46,462 bases of DNA from Chloroflexi bacterium OHK40. Lineage in GTDB: Bacteria; Chloroflexota; Chloroflexia; Chloroflexales; Chloroflexaceae. The stretch lies in NCBI GenBank assembly GCA_004367505.1, contig SFCB01000207.1, positions 1 through 46,462 of the forward strand, given 5' to 3'. This document shows positions 1 through 8,296 of the stretch, piece after piece (position 1 is the first letter of the stretch; every line of letters begins with the position of its first letter). Under the pieces are notes generated by a model. It was given only the letters and a program-made list of their open reading frames with translations. It was not told where the DNA came from and did no database searches. The translations under genes were made by a program, and so were the position numbers.

Positions 1-2
1 CC

Positions 3-329
3 CTCCCCGCCGTCCTCGATATCACCCCGGCGCCCACGCTCGATATCGACGCGACCGCGACCGCCTTCGCGTCCATCGAGCGCCCCTCGCCAACGGTGGC
101 CGCCCTCTACACCGTGCAGGCCGGCGATACCTTGAGCGACCTCGCGGAGCGCTTTGGCACCACCGTCGATGAGTTGGTGGCCGCCAATGGCCTCACCGAC
201 CCCAACGCCCTGCAGCCCGGGCAGACGCTGCTCATCCCTTCACTGCTGCGCACTCCCGTGGTCGGAGCGACGCCTGCCGCCACGCCGCTGTCCCCCACCA
301 CACCTACGCCCACGCTGGCCACGCCCTGA
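3..329 (+). CDS. LysM-domain protein, C-terminal fragment (5' end outside window)
   Basis: The frame is open to the left edge, so this is the tail of a larger gene. After a Pro/Thr/Ala-rich stretch comes one LysM domain ([20 protein letters not shown], then a segment ending [12 protein letters not shown]), a fold that binds N-acetylglucosamine-containing glycans such as peptidoglycan. A low-complexity Pro/Thr tail follows and ends at the TGA at 327-329. Such Pro/Thr linkers are typical of secreted envelope proteins. A GTG at 96 could be read as a start, but the coding pattern upstream is the same, so I treat the gene as truncated by the window. The catalytic or anchoring part, if any, lies off the left side. 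The LysM identification is confident; the full product is unknown. Confidence 0.8.
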   Translation, partial: LPAVLDITPAPTLDIDATATAFASIERPSPTVAALYTVQAGDTLSDLAERFGTTVDELVAANGLTDPNALQPGQTLLIPSLLRTPVVGATPAATPLSPTTPTPTLATP

Positions 330-415
330 GTGGGACGACGCTCGCGCTGGCGGATCGTCGGGCCTCGCTCGGGACAATCCGCCAGAAGGCGGAGGGCCCA
401 CAGCCACACTTGCCC

Positions 416-444
416 TTGACACTACGGGCGGCCTTCGGTATAGT
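416..444 (+). promoter_or_regulatory. Sigma-70-type promoter of the tiny-ORF unit
   Basis: TTGACA (416-421), exactly 17 nt, then TATAGT (439-444). The -35 is consensus and the -10 has one mismatch. It lies in the intergenic stretch after the LysM gene. Predicted transcription start is near 451. Confidence 0.8.
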
Positions 445-503
445 ACTCGTGTCGGACATGAGCCAACTCGAAATGCCGTTCAGGCACGAAGGAGGTGATG
501 CCC

Positions 504-551
504 ATGAGTGATAGTAAGCGTTTGGGCGTCGCCGCTGGTGAGGCCCGCTAG
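504..551 (+). CDS. 15-codon small ORF with extended Shine-Dalgarno
   Basis: ATG 504 to TAG 549-551 encodes the 15-residue peptide MSDSKRLGVAAGEAR. The ribosome-binding site AAGGAGGTGAT (490-500) is an 11-nt match to the 16S anti-Shine-Dalgarno and sits 3-5 nt before the ATG, one of the strongest sites in the window. The ORF lies between a consensus promoter (416-444) and an intrinsic terminator (585-610), so the unit seems dedicated to it. The peptide has no membrane segment, no cysteines and no run of one amino acid that would suggest classical attenuation of a biosynthetic operon. I do not recognise it. The alternative is a small RNA whose SD-like sequence is the active part. Translation is inference. 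Confidence 0.5.
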   Translation: MSDSKRLGVAAGEAR

Positions 552-571
552 GTCTTACCGAACCGGTGACC
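551..571 (+). ncRNA. Bulged stem-loop in the tiny-ORF transcript
   Basis: GGTC (551-554) pairs with GACC (568-571) and ACCG (557-560) pairs with CGGT (564-567), with a TT bulge and an AAC loop. It begins at the last base of the small ORF's stop codon and precedes the terminator hairpin, so the predicted transcript of about 160 nt ends in two stacked hairpins. Confidence 0.5.
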
Positions 572-584
572 CCGCCCCCGAGAG

Positions 585-610
585 AAGCCCCTGCCATGCA
601 GGGGCTTTTC
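585..610 (+). terminator. Intrinsic terminator
   Basis: AAGCCCCTGC (585-594), loop CAT, GCAGGGGCTT (598-607), followed by TTTCATTGTTT. A perfect 10-bp stem with a U-rich tail. It separates the small unit from the SGNH hydrolase gene, so either the hydrolase has its own promoter or this is a conditional terminator. Confidence 0.85.
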
Positions 611-687
611 ATTGTTTCGGCCGGGCGGCGTGCCCGGCAGAACAGAGGCCATGTGTGCGGGCGCAGCGCGCTGCGTCCGGTGGGCCT

Positions 688-1455
688 ATGAGACGACGAA
701 CCATCGCGTTCCTGATCCTCGCGCTCGTGCTTGGCGCGGGCATCACTGGCGCTGGCGCCTGGAGCGCCCGCCAGCCACGGGCCTACGCCCCTCACGGGCC
801 CGGCGCCACCTACCTCGCCCTCGGCGACTCGCTGGCCTGGGGCGCCAGCCTCGCCGACAGCGCCAGCGAGAGCTATCCGGCTCTGATCCACGCCGCGCTG
901 GCCGAGGCAGGCACGATCGAGTTGGTCAATCTCAGTGTGCCCGGCGAAACGAGCGGTTCTTTCGTGGCGTGGCAGCTTCCACGGGCCGTAGCGCTACTGG
1001 AGGCCGCCCGGCGCGATGGCCGGCGTATCAGCCCGATCACGCTCGACATCGGCGGCAACGACCTGCGCAATGTGGAGCGGGCTGGCCCCGTCGCCCGCGA
1101 GGCCGCCATCGTCGCCGCACGGCGCAACATCGCCCGTAGCCTGGACGCGCTGCGGGCGGCGGCTGGCCCCACCGCCGACATCGCCATCATGACCTATTAC
1201 AACCCCTACGGCGGCGATCCGGCGGTCCATGGCAGCGATGCATTCTGGGTCGAGCGGCTCAACGCCGCTATCCGTGAAGAGGCCGGGAGGCGGGGCGTCG
1301 CCGTGGCCGATGTTTACCTGGCCTTTGAGGGCGGGCGGGCCTATACCCACACCTTCGCCCTCCTCGGCGACATCCACGCCAATGCCCAGGGGCATGCCCT
1401 GATCGCCGAAACATTCGTCACCGCGCTGGGCTACCGACGGGCCGTGCTGCCCTGA
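688..1455 (+). CDS. SGNH/GDSL-family lipase or esterase, secreted or membrane-tethered
   Basis: A 255-residue serine hydrolase. The N-terminal hydrophobic segment (IAFLILALVLGAGITGAGA, residues about 5-24) is a signal peptide or membrane anchor. All SGNH blocks are visible: block I LALGDSLAWG with the catalytic Ser, block II VNLSVPGETS with the oxyanion Gly, block III DIGGNDL with the oxyanion Asn, and block V DIHANAQGH with the catalytic Asp and His. The family cleaves ester bonds in lipids or acetylated glycans; the substrate cannot be read from the sequence. I chose ATG 688 because it places the signal peptide at the N-terminus; the frame stays open upstream through the region of the terminator at 585-610. 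It stands alone, with RecQ converging from downstream. Confidence 0.85.
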   Translation: MRRRTIAFLILALVLGAGITGAGAWSARQPRAYAPHGPGATYLALGDSLAWGASLADSASESYPALIHAALAEAGTIELVNLSVPGETSGSFVAWQLPRAVALLEAARRDGRRISPITLDIGGNDLRNVERAGPVAREAAIVAARRNIARSLDALRAAAGPTADIAIMTYYNPYGGDPAVHGSDAFWVERLNAAIREEAGRRGVAVADVYLAFEGGRAYTHTFALLGDIHANAQGHALIAETFVTALGYRRAVLP

Positions 1456-1570
1456 GGGGATCGGGGACCGGGGAGGCGCAGGAAGCCTTGCGCCCTGCCC
1501 TATCTGTTCGGTCCGCCTGCAGGGCTGTTGCAATGTCCTGGCCCTCATGCTCGCGTGCGCGGGGGTTGTG

Positions 1571-1680
1571 CGCGGGCAGGCCCGCGTACGTCCCGCCCTG
1601 GACGCCCGCCGGCGCGGGCGTGATACACACGCGCCCGGGTGTCGTTCCCGCGTACGCGGGAACCCAGCGTACGCGGGAGC
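1571..1680. repeat. Cluster of GC-rich palindromes (REP-like)
   Basis: The 430-nt gap between the SGNH gene and recQ has no convincing gene. It holds three palindromes in a row: CGCGGGC/GCCCGCG (1571-1586, 2-nt loop), ACGCCCGC/GCGGGCGT (1602-1621, CGGC loop) and the perfect 20-mer GTTCCCGCGTACGCGGGAAC (1644-1663). A further partial copy GTACGCGGGA begins at 1670. The third resembles the dispersed 'TTCCCGCG..CGCGGGAA' extragenic palindromes of many bacteria. They lie where two genes converge and may also help terminate transcription. Confidence 0.6.
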
Positions 1681-1887
1681 GTGCCCTGGCCCCCGCTCCC
1701 AGCGTGGGAACTGGGGGGCGGAAGGCTTCCCGATACGGATTCGCCCCTGAACCCCTTGTTGGAGCGGGGCCGGGGGTGAGGGGGAACGAGCGACGGTCCG
1801 CAGCCGTGGGGTTGCGTGGGAGGGGGCCTACATCCCCACGTCGCCCGGATGCGGCCTGGTGGCGCGGCGCCGGGTGGGTGGGCCTCG

Positions 1888-4698
1888 TCACTCCCAGGCG
1901 GGCAGATAGGCGGCGTCGCGGCGGGCCTTTTTCCCGAGAATGGTAAGGGAAAGGCGGCGGTACTCGTCGCGCGCGTCGCGGTCGATGTAGCCCTCGTCGA
2001 TCAGGCGCTCGATCAGGTCCTCGATCGCGGTGAGGCTGAGGTGGCGCAGGGCGCCGTGCTCGGGCAGTCGCTCCGGCTCCACCGGGCTGTTCGCGCCGCC
2101 TTTTAACGCGCGTGCCAGCCCGCTGCGGCCCATGGCGAAGGGCAGATTGGCCAGCCCGTCGAGCAGGCGGCGAACGTCCGGGCGTGGGTCGTGCTCGTCG
2201 CGGGCGCTGGGCATGGTCACGCCACGACTGCTACGGGCCACCCGTACCCCGGCACCTGCCTGGGGCGCGCAGATGTCGCACATGGTCCGGCAGGGCGCCA
2301 GCCGCTGCCCAAAGTGGGCGGCCAGGGCCCGGTGGCGACATTCGGCGCTTCGCGCATAGGCGGCCATCGCCTCCACCCGCTGCTCCTGACGCTGCCTGTA
2401 GTCGTGGAGCAGCGCATCGATCCGGTCAGCCACGTCGGGTGGGGCGGGCAGCAGTTCGATCAGTGGCAGGCGCGGGCCGCCACGGAAGCGCAGGTACCCG
2501 GCGTCGTGCCAGGTGAGCAGCCGGGCCTCCACCTCGGCCGGTGGCAGTCCGGCCCGCTCGGCGAGCAGTAGTACATCCACCTCCCGGGGCGTGCCAACGA
2601 CCAGGCCAGCCACCTCGGCCACGCGGGCGGCCTCGTTGTCGGGAGCGGGCGCACCCGTAAGGGTGAGGGTGGCCGTCTCCGGCAGATCGAAGTGGCGCCG
2701 GAGCAGGCCCACGCGCTCAAGCATGCTCAGGCCCACCCGCACGAGAGTCTCGTCGTCGCCGGGCATCGCGCGCTGGAGCTGCGCAAGGTCAACCACATCG
2801 ACGCTGCCGCGCATCAGGCGGCGGAGCGCCTTGAAGAGCTCGCGCAGGTCGTCGCGGGTGATCGCCTCCTCCTCGAGCCAGGTGCTCAGGCGGCCCTTGT
2901 CACTGGCGGCATAGAGCAGTACACAATGGGCGGGGCGTCCGTCGCGCCCGGCGCGGCCAGCCTCCTGGTAGTAGGCCTCGACCGATTGGGGGAGGTTATA
3001 GTGGATGATGGCGCGGATGTCTGGCTTGTCGATGCCCATGCCGAAGGCCACCGTCGCCACCAGTACCCGGGTCTCGCCGCGCATAAAGCGTGTCTGGGCC
3101 CCGTCCCGATCGGAAACCTGGGCGTGGTAATGGTCGGCGGCCAGGCCGGCGCCGCGCAGGGCTTCGGCCAGTTCCTCACAGGCCTGGCGGGCTCGCGCAT
3201 AGACGATGATCGGGCCATCGATGCGCTGACACAGCTCGATCAGCGCCTGGCGCTTTTCGTCGCGGTTGCCCGCTCGCAGCACCTGGAAGTAGAGGTTGGG
3301 CCGGAACACCGAGGCGACTACCGTCTCACTCTCGCCGAGCGCGCCGCGAATCTCATCGCGGGTGTCGCTCGTGGCGGTAGCCGTTAGTGCCAGCATTGGT
3401 GGAGCGCCTAGCTCCTCCAGTGCCCGGCCGATGAAGAGGTAGTCGGGGCGGAAGCTCTGCCCCCAGAGGCTCAGGCAATGAACTTCGTCGATCACGAAGC
3501 GCGCGACCCCGCAGCGCTTGAGGGCGTGGAGGAAGGCCCGCTGGCGGAGCCGCTCGGGGGCGATGTAGACGAGCTTGTACTGGCCGGCGGCCAGTGCCCG
3601 TAGGCGCGCGGCGAGCTCGGTGGCGCTCAGGCTGGAGTTGATCACGGTGGCACGCTCGCGCACCTCGGCGGGCAGGCCGTCCATCTGGTCCTTCATCAGG
3701 GCGATCAGCGGGCTGACCACCACCGTCGCCGCTGGCAGCAACAGGGCGGGGAGCTGATAGGTGAGCGATTTGCCAGCACCCGTGGGCATGACGGCGAGGG
3801 TCGGGGTACCTGCCAGTACGTTGTGGATCACGCGGGCCTGGTTCGGGCGAAATTCGCTCAGGCCGAACCACTCGCGCAGGGCGGTGTAAGCCTCTTCGGG
3901 GAGGAGTGGAGCAGGAGAGGGGGCCGAGTGGGTCGAGAGTTGGCGGGTTTCTGCGCCGTCCCCCTGGTTGGGATCGGCAATGCCGAGGGCCACGAAGGTC
4001 GCCGCGCGGTCGGTGGCCTCCAGTGCGGCGAGCTGGGCCTGGAGCGCGGGGAGCGCCTCTGCGTCGGCCAGGAGTTCGGCGGCACGCAGGAGCAGCCGCA
4101 CGTCCTGGGCGCCGGGGGTATAGCCGGGGCGCAGCATGAGCGCGTCGATCTGGCCCCGGGCGGCCTCCGGGTCGCCCTGTTCGAGGGCCAGTTCAGCCAG
4201 GTGGCGCGCGGGGGCCAGGGCTGCCGGGTCGAGCGCGGCGGCCTGAAGATAGGCAGCGGCGGCATCCTCGGGGCGGCCACGGGCGCGGAGCGAGTCGCCA
4301 CGGAGCAGCCATGCGAAGAGGGCCTGGTCCTCATCTTCGGCCAGCGCATCAAGGGCCAGTTCGAGCTCGGCGAAGCGGCGGGCGGCGGCGAGGGCGCGGG
4401 CGCGCAGCTGGCGGCGGGTAACGCTCGGAGGCCGCTCGGTGTCGAGCTGGTCGAGCATGGAGAGCGCCTCAGAGCCGCGGCCGAGCTCCACCAGCACGCG
4501 GGCGCGGGCTTCCCGTAGCGTTACACTGCTGGGCTGGTCGGCCAGCCAGAGCTCCAGGTAGGCCAGGAGGGCGTCGTGGTGGCCCCAGCGGCTCAGGTAG
4601 CTCACCAGCCGCTTGCGGGCCTCGCCGGCCACCAGGGCCAGGGCAGCGGGCGGTAGTTCTAGCAGGGGGTTGCGCGCGACGGCAGCCATAGGCGCCAT
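1888..4698 (-). CDS. recQ: RecQ-family ATP-dependent DNA helicase with N-terminal helical-repeat extension
   Basis: The 936 residues are well above the usual 600-700 for bacterial RecQ. Residues 1 to about 260 are Ala/Leu-rich helical repeats of TPR type. The helicase core starts near 270 (motif 0 LSEFRPNQ), with Walker A PTGAGKS near 308, the DEVH box near 403 and the C-terminal motif QEAGRAGRDGR. Near residue 800 lies the RecQ zinc site (CRHRALA, then CRTMCDIC). The tail (about 860-936) looks like a winged-helix or HRDC-like DNA-binding module. RecQ unwinds 3'-tailed DNA, forks and recombination intermediates. ATG 4698 keeps the repeats; a second ATG lies four codons in. The gene faces away from the glycosyltransferase locus. 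The core assignment is secure; the role of the extension is unknown. Confidence 0.92.
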   Translation of the reverse strand: MAPMAAVARNPLLELPPAALALVAGEARKRLVSYLSRWGHHDALLAYLELWLADQPSSVTLREARARVLVELGRGSEALSMLDQLDTERPPSVTRRQLRARALAAARRFAELELALDALAEDEDQALFAWLLRGDSLRARGRPEDAAAAYLQAAALDPAALAPARHLAELALEQGDPEAARGQIDALMLRPGYTPGAQDVRLLLRAAELLADAEALPALQAQLAALEATDRAATFVALGIADPNQGDGAETRQLSTHSAPSPAPLLPEEAYTALREWFGLSEFRPNQARVIHNVLAGTPTLAVMPTGAGKSLTYQLPALLLPAATVVVSPLIALMKDQMDGLPAEVRERATVINSSLSATELAARLRALAAGQYKLVYIAPERLRQRAFLHALKRCGVARFVIDEVHCLSLWGQSFRPDYLFIGRALEELGAPPMLALTATATSDTRDEIRGALGESETVVASVFRPNLYFQVLRAGNRDEKRQALIELCQRIDGPIIVYARARQACEELAEALRGAGLAADHYHAQVSDRDGAQTRFMRGETRVLVATVAFGMGIDKPDIRAIIHYNLPQSVEAYYQEAGRAGRDGRPAHCVLLYAASDKGRLSTWLEEEAITRDDLRELFKALRRLMRGSVDVVDLAQLQRAMPGDDETLVRVGLSMLERVGLLRRHFDLPETATLTLTGAPAPDNEAARVAEVAGLVVGTPREVDVLLLAERAGLPPAEVEARLLTWHDAGYLRFRGGPRLPLIELLPAPPDVADRIDALLHDYRQRQEQRVEAMAAYARSAECRHRALAAHFGQRLAPCRTMCDICAPQAGAGVRVARSSRGVTMPSARDEHDPRPDVRRLLDGLANLPFAMGRSGLARALKGGANSPVEPERLPEHGALRHLSLTAIEDLIERLIDEGYIDRDARDEYRRLSLTILGKKARRDAAYLPAWE

Positions 4699-4830
4699 GA
4701 TACCACGGCTGGTTGCCAGGGGGCTGCTGCGGCCCGGGGCGTTCGCAGCCTCTGATGGCCCCGAGGGGGGAGGGGCCTCGCCGTGAACGGGTGTAGGTTA
4801 ATAATCAGTTAAATATGAAAATTTCGTTAG

Positions 4831-4860
4831 TTGCACGATGAACGGCAAGTCTGCTATAGT
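4831..4860 (+). promoter_or_regulatory. Sigma-70-type promoter with AT-rich upstream element
   Basis: TTGCAC (4831-4836), 18 nt, TATAGT (4855-4860). The 35 nt before it (about 4796-4830) are strikingly AT-rich for this genome, like an UP element. It points at the polysaccharide genes and lies about 570 nt before the first ATG. Confidence 0.65.
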
Positions 4861-4866
4861 CTAGGC

Positions 4867-5430
4867 GCTTCACCGGCGCGCCCGGCTTGCGCGCCCGAGG
4901 CTCTGCCGCGGCCCCACAACCGAACCCCTCAGGGCAACCAGCTGCCCACCCGAGCCTGGCCCCTCGCGCCCCGCCGCGCGAGCCCCCACAGTCGTAGCTG
5001 CCAGTGCGGGAACCAGGCCCAGCCTCCCCGGAACTGCTCCGGGGCACCCACATCGCGCCGACGCCACCCGCTACCAGTGTAGCGGAACCAGGCTCCCCGA
5101 CGATGTAGGAGTCAGCTCACCATCCGTTCGCATCGCCTTATGGTAGTGCAAAGCCGCCCATCGCGCCGATGCGATAGGCGACGGCCACTGTGCCATGGGC
5201 TCAACGTGGTGAGCAGGGAGTGCTGCAACACTCCCTGCTCGCATACCACAACACGGAACTGACCGAAGCGAGGAGGCATTCGGAGCAGGTCTCCTGCGTG
5301 GCAAGCACAGTATAGCGCACGCCCGGTTCTTCCGGCGTACCACGCGGCGCCTGCTCCTCACCCAGCGCACCTGCGACAGCGGGGCCCCCGGCCCCGCCTC
5401 CAGCCCGTGTGCAACGAAGGAGCACTTCCG
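4867..5430 (+). ncRNA. Long hairpin-rich leader or noncoding RNA
   Basis: About 560 nt without a convincing gene lie between a promoter and the ATG at 5431. Perfect hairpins on the + strand: GGCGCGC/GCGCGCC (4875-4895), CCCCGGA/TCCGGGG (5026-5044), CCGCTAC/GTAGCGG (5068-5085, loop CAGT) and a 12-bp stem GAGCAGGGAGTG/CACTCCCTGCTC (5211-5240, loop CTGCAA). The motif GGAACCAGGC occurs twice (about 5010 and 5084). No RNase P, tmRNA or SRP core sequence is present. It could be a regulatory 5' leader of the glycosyltransferase operon or a separate RNA ending at the 5211-5240 hairpin, which has no U-tract. Start and end are inferred. Confidence 0.45.
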
Positions 5431-6291
5431 ATGCGCCAGGTTGATCACCCCGCCGCGCGCCGCACCGCGCCCGGCCACAGCGCCCGCATGGCGCGCTACT
5501 GTCTCGTCGTTGTGCCTACGTACAACGAGGCGCCCAATATCGAGCGGCTGATCGCCGCCATTCTCGACCAGGGCCCCCGGTTCGATGTGCTCGTCGTGGA
5601 CGACGGCTCGCCCGACGGTACGGGCGACCTCGTGGCAGCGCTTGCCGCCCGCACGGTGCGGGTGCAACTGCTGCGCCGCCCCGGTAAGCTTGGCCTGGGT
5701 ACGGCCTACATCGCGGGGTTCCGGTACGGCCTGCGGGCCGGCTACCGCTATATCGCCGAGATGGACGCGGACTTCTCGCACCAGCCCCACTACCTGCCCC
5801 GGCTCCTCGCGCTCGTCGAGGAGGGCGCCGACGTGGCCATCGGCTCGCGTAACGTGCCAGGTGGCCGGGTGGAGAACTGGCCGCTCACGCGCCGGCTGAT
5901 CAGCCGGGGTGGCAGCCTCTACGCCCGCGCCATGCTGGGGATGCCCGTGCGCGACTGTACGGGCGGGTTCAAGGTGTTCCGCAGTGAGGTGCTGCGCCGG
6001 ATCGACCTCGACGGCATCCGATCGAGCGGTTACGCCTTCCAGGTTGAGATGAACTATCGTTGCCACCAGGCCGGTTTCCACCTGCGCGAGTTGCCGATCG
6101 TCTTCCCCGACCGGGTGGCAGGCCGCTCGAAGATGTCGCGCAGGATTGTGCTTGAGGCCGCGCTGCTGGTACTGCAACTTCGCCTGCGACCGACCCCTGC
6201 CGTGCGCGCCAACCCGGCCCGGCCCGGCCACCCCGGGTTGCCGTTGCAGGCGCGTGAGCTCGGCGGCACGCTGGCCGAGCGCGGGGAGTAG
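5431..6291 (+). CDS. GT2 glycosyltransferase, polyprenol-phosphate mannose/glucose synthase type
   Basis: A 286-residue GT-A enzyme of the dolichol/polyprenol-phosphate mannosyltransferase (DPM1) group. It has VVPTYNE near residue 28, DDGSPDGT near 57, the metal-binding EMDADFSHQP near 110, the GSRNVPGG turn, and TGGFKVFR before the acceptor region. These enzymes move a sugar from a nucleotide donor to polyprenyl phosphate on the cytoplasmic face, giving the lipid-linked donor used by GT-C enzymes outside. The gene two downstream is GT-C-like, which fits. ATG 5431 has AAGGAG 8 nt upstream; a later ATG at 5488 would still keep the nucleotide-binding motif. Only 3 nt separate its stop from the next ATG, so the two are an operon. 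The sugar is not predictable. Confidence 0.85.
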   Translation: MRQVDHPAARRTAPGHSARMARYCLVVVPTYNEAPNIERLIAAILDQGPRFDVLVVDDGSPDGTGDLVAALAARTVRVQLLRRPGKLGLGTAYIAGFRYGLRAGYRYIAEMDADFSHQPHYLPRLLALVEEGADVAIGSRNVPGGRVENWPLTRRLISRGGSLYARAMLGMPVRDCTGGFKVFRSEVLRRIDLDGIRSSGYAFQVEMNYRCHQAGFHLRELPIVFPDRVAGRSKMSRRIVLEAALLVLQLRLRPTPAVRANPARPGHPGLPLQARELGGTLAERGE

Positions 6292-6294
6292 GCC

Positions 6295-8124
6295 ATGGAA
6301 CGCACACAGCCCTGGGGAGCGCTGCGTCGGGCACGCGGTGTTCGCTTCGGACTGGTGGGGCTCAGCGGCGTGGGCGTCAACACCGTGGCTCTCTGGGCGC
6401 TGGCCGTCGGGCTGGGTCTGCCTACGGTGGTGGCGAGCCTGCTCGCCACGGAGGCCGCGATCATCAGCAACTTCCTGCTCAACGACCGCTGGACGTTCCG
6501 GTCGGCTGCCCACCGCCACGCCTTTGGCCGGCGCCTGCTGCGCTACCACAGTGTGGCGGCGGGCGGCATGGCGATCTCGGTGGGGGCCCTGGCTGCCCTC
6601 ACCGCCCACACCTCCTTGCCGCTGCTGATCGCCAACCTGCTGGCGATTGGCGCGGCCACCGCCTGGAACTACGTGGTCAATAGTCGTCTGACCTGGCCGC
6701 AGCCGGCGGCCAGCGGTGGGCGCTTCGCCCGGCTGCGCACGTGGGCAGCCCGGGCCTTCGTGGCCCTGGCCACCGTCGGCGCCCTCAGCCTGCTCGCCCG
6801 CCTGGGTGGTGGCTGGCTGCCCGGCCTGGTGCTGGCCTGCTCGTTGGCCCTCTTCGCACAGGCGCTCTTCTCCCTCGCCATGATGCTCTACTCCTGGGAA
6901 CACCCCGAGCGCCTGGCCTCCAGCGCTGGTCCGCAGTCCTACCTGCCGCCGCGCTACTCCTTCAGCGTGCTGCTACCGGCCCGCCACGAGGAGGCGGTGA
7001 TCGCCGACACGATCCGCTCCGTCTGGGCGGCCAACTATCCCCACACCCTGCTCGAAGTGGTGGTGATCTGCCATGCCGACGATACTGGCACGATTGCCGA
7101 GGCCCAGCGCGCGATCGAGGCGCTGGGCTCGCCCCGCATCCGTGTGGAGACCTTCGATGGCGCGCCGATCAACAAGCCCCGTGGCCTTAATGTGGGCCTG
7201 CGGCGCACCCGGAACCAGGTAGTGACGATCTTCGACGCCGAGGACGATATCGACCCGGAGATCTTCAACACCGTCAACACCGTGATGCTGGCCGAGCGGG
7301 TGGGCGTGGTGCAGGCGGGCGTGCAGCTCATGAACTTCCGTGACCGCTGGTTCAGTGTGCACAACTGCCTGGAGTACTTCTTCTGGTTCAAGAGCCGGCT
7401 CCACTTCCACGCCGCCGTCGGCATGATCCCCCTCGGCGGCAACACCGTCTTCATACGGCGCGACCTGCTGGAGCGCCTGGACGGCTGGGACGAGCGCTGC
7501 CTCACCGAGGATGCCGAGATTGGTATCCGGCTCAGTGCCCTCGGCGAGCGCATCCGCGTGGTCTACGATGCCCAGCGCGTGACGCGGGAGGAAGCCCCGG
7601 CCACGGTCGGGCAGTTCATCAGGCAGCGCACGCGCTGGTGCCAGGGCTTCCTCCAGGTGCTGCGCAAGGGTGTCTGGCGGGGGCTGCCGGGCTTCGGGCG
7701 CCGGCTGCTGGCGATCTACACTCTCAGCTACCCGCTCTTGCAGGCCGTGCTGCTGCTCCTCTGGCCGCTCATGTTGTGCGCCATCATCTGGCTGGAGCTG
7801 CCGCTGCTGGTGACGATCGTTTCGTTCCTGCCACTGTATGTGCTGCTCCTGCAGCTCGTCGCCACGCTGATCGGCGCCGTGCTCTTCACCCGCGAGTACC
7901 GGCTGCGACTACCCATCCTGATGCCGCTCGTGATGGCGCTGACCTTCCTGCCCTATCAGTGGATGCTCGGCCTCAGCGCGCTGAGGGCCGTCTACCGTGA
8001 GCTGCGGCGCGAGCAGAGCTGGGAGAAGACGGCCCACATCGGCGCTCATCGCCCCCTCGCCGCGCCACCCGCGCCGGCAGGGGAGCGCGAGGTGGGCGCG
8101 GGAAAGAACTCACGTCCGGTTTGA
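6295..8124 (+). CDS. GtrA-like domain fused to processive GT2 glycosyltransferase (BcsA/chitin-synthase type)
   Basis: A 609-residue membrane protein in two parts. Residues about 15-130 form a four-helix GtrA-like domain (RFGLVGLSGVGVNT, NFLLNDRWTFR), which in other systems moves lipid-linked sugars across the membrane. Two further helices lead to a GT2 domain from about 222 (LLPARHEEAV) with DxD-type FDAEDD near 313, TED near 404 and the processive-enzyme motif QRTRW near 443, then several helices (465-580). The D,D,TED,Q(R)xRW set is that of cellulose, hyaluronan and chitin synthases. No PilZ domain is seen, so no direct c-di-GMP control. The fused GtrA part suggests synthesis and translocation are coupled. 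It is followed by a gene with a GH8 domain, as bcsA is by bcsZ in cellulose operons. Confidence 0.85.
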   Translation: MERTQPWGALRRARGVRFGLVGLSGVGVNTVALWALAVGLGLPTVVASLLATEAAIISNFLLNDRWTFRSAAHRHAFGRRLLRYHSVAAGGMAISVGALAALTAHTSLPLLIANLLAIGAATAWNYVVNSRLTWPQPAASGGRFARLRTWAARAFVALATVGALSLLARLGGGWLPGLVLACSLALFAQALFSLAMMLYSWEHPERLASSAGPQSYLPPRYSFSVLLPARHEEAVIADTIRSVWAANYPHTLLEVVVICHADDTGTIAEAQRAIEALGSPRIRVETFDGAPINKPRGLNVGLRRTRNQVVTIFDAEDDIDPEIFNTVNTVMLAERVGVVQAGVQLMNFRDRWFSVHNCLEYFFWFKSRLHFHAAVGMIPLGGNTVFIRRDLLERLDGWDERCLTEDAEIGIRLSALGERIRVVYDAQRVTREEAPATVGQFIRQRTRWCQGFLQVLRKGVWRGLPGFGRRLLAIYTLSYPLLQAVLLLLWPLMLCAIIWLELPLLVTIVSFLPLYVLLLQLVATLIGAVLFTREYRLRLPILMPLVMALTFLPYQWMLGLSALRAVYRELRREQSWEKTAHIGAHRPLAAPPAPAGEREVGAGKNSRPV

Positions 8125-8296
8125 TACCGTGCATCGGTGGGGAGGTGCGGAGGGGTCACCGGCCCCTGCGCACCCCACCGTCGTTCACCCGCTTAAACAG
8201 GGTTTGAGATGAAAGGAACCACACCCATCGTTCGGTCGCCCACGCGGCGACGCAGCATGTTGCGCCTGGGAGGCGCCGAACGAGCCACGTGGTGCC

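Noticed and set aside
504-551. Attenuation leader peptide for the SGNH hydrolase
   Set aside because: The peptide has no cluster of one amino acid, the terminator shows no competing antiterminator that I can draw, and the downstream gene is not biosynthetic. A conditional terminator is not excluded.
1571-1680. CRISPR array
   Set aside because: Palindromes differ in sequence and spacing, and no regular spacers or cas genes are present.
4867-5240. RNase P RNA, tmRNA or 6S RNA
   Set aside because: Length would fit RNase P or tmRNA, but their universal core sequences are absent on both strands and the 6S open-bubble layout is not seen.
5071-6903. Long open frame opposite the glycosyltransferase genes (610 residues, minus strand)
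   Set aside because: It is rich in His, Gln, Arg and Gly with no domain, and lies exactly opposite two well-identified genes; GC-rich codon bias opens the reverse frame.
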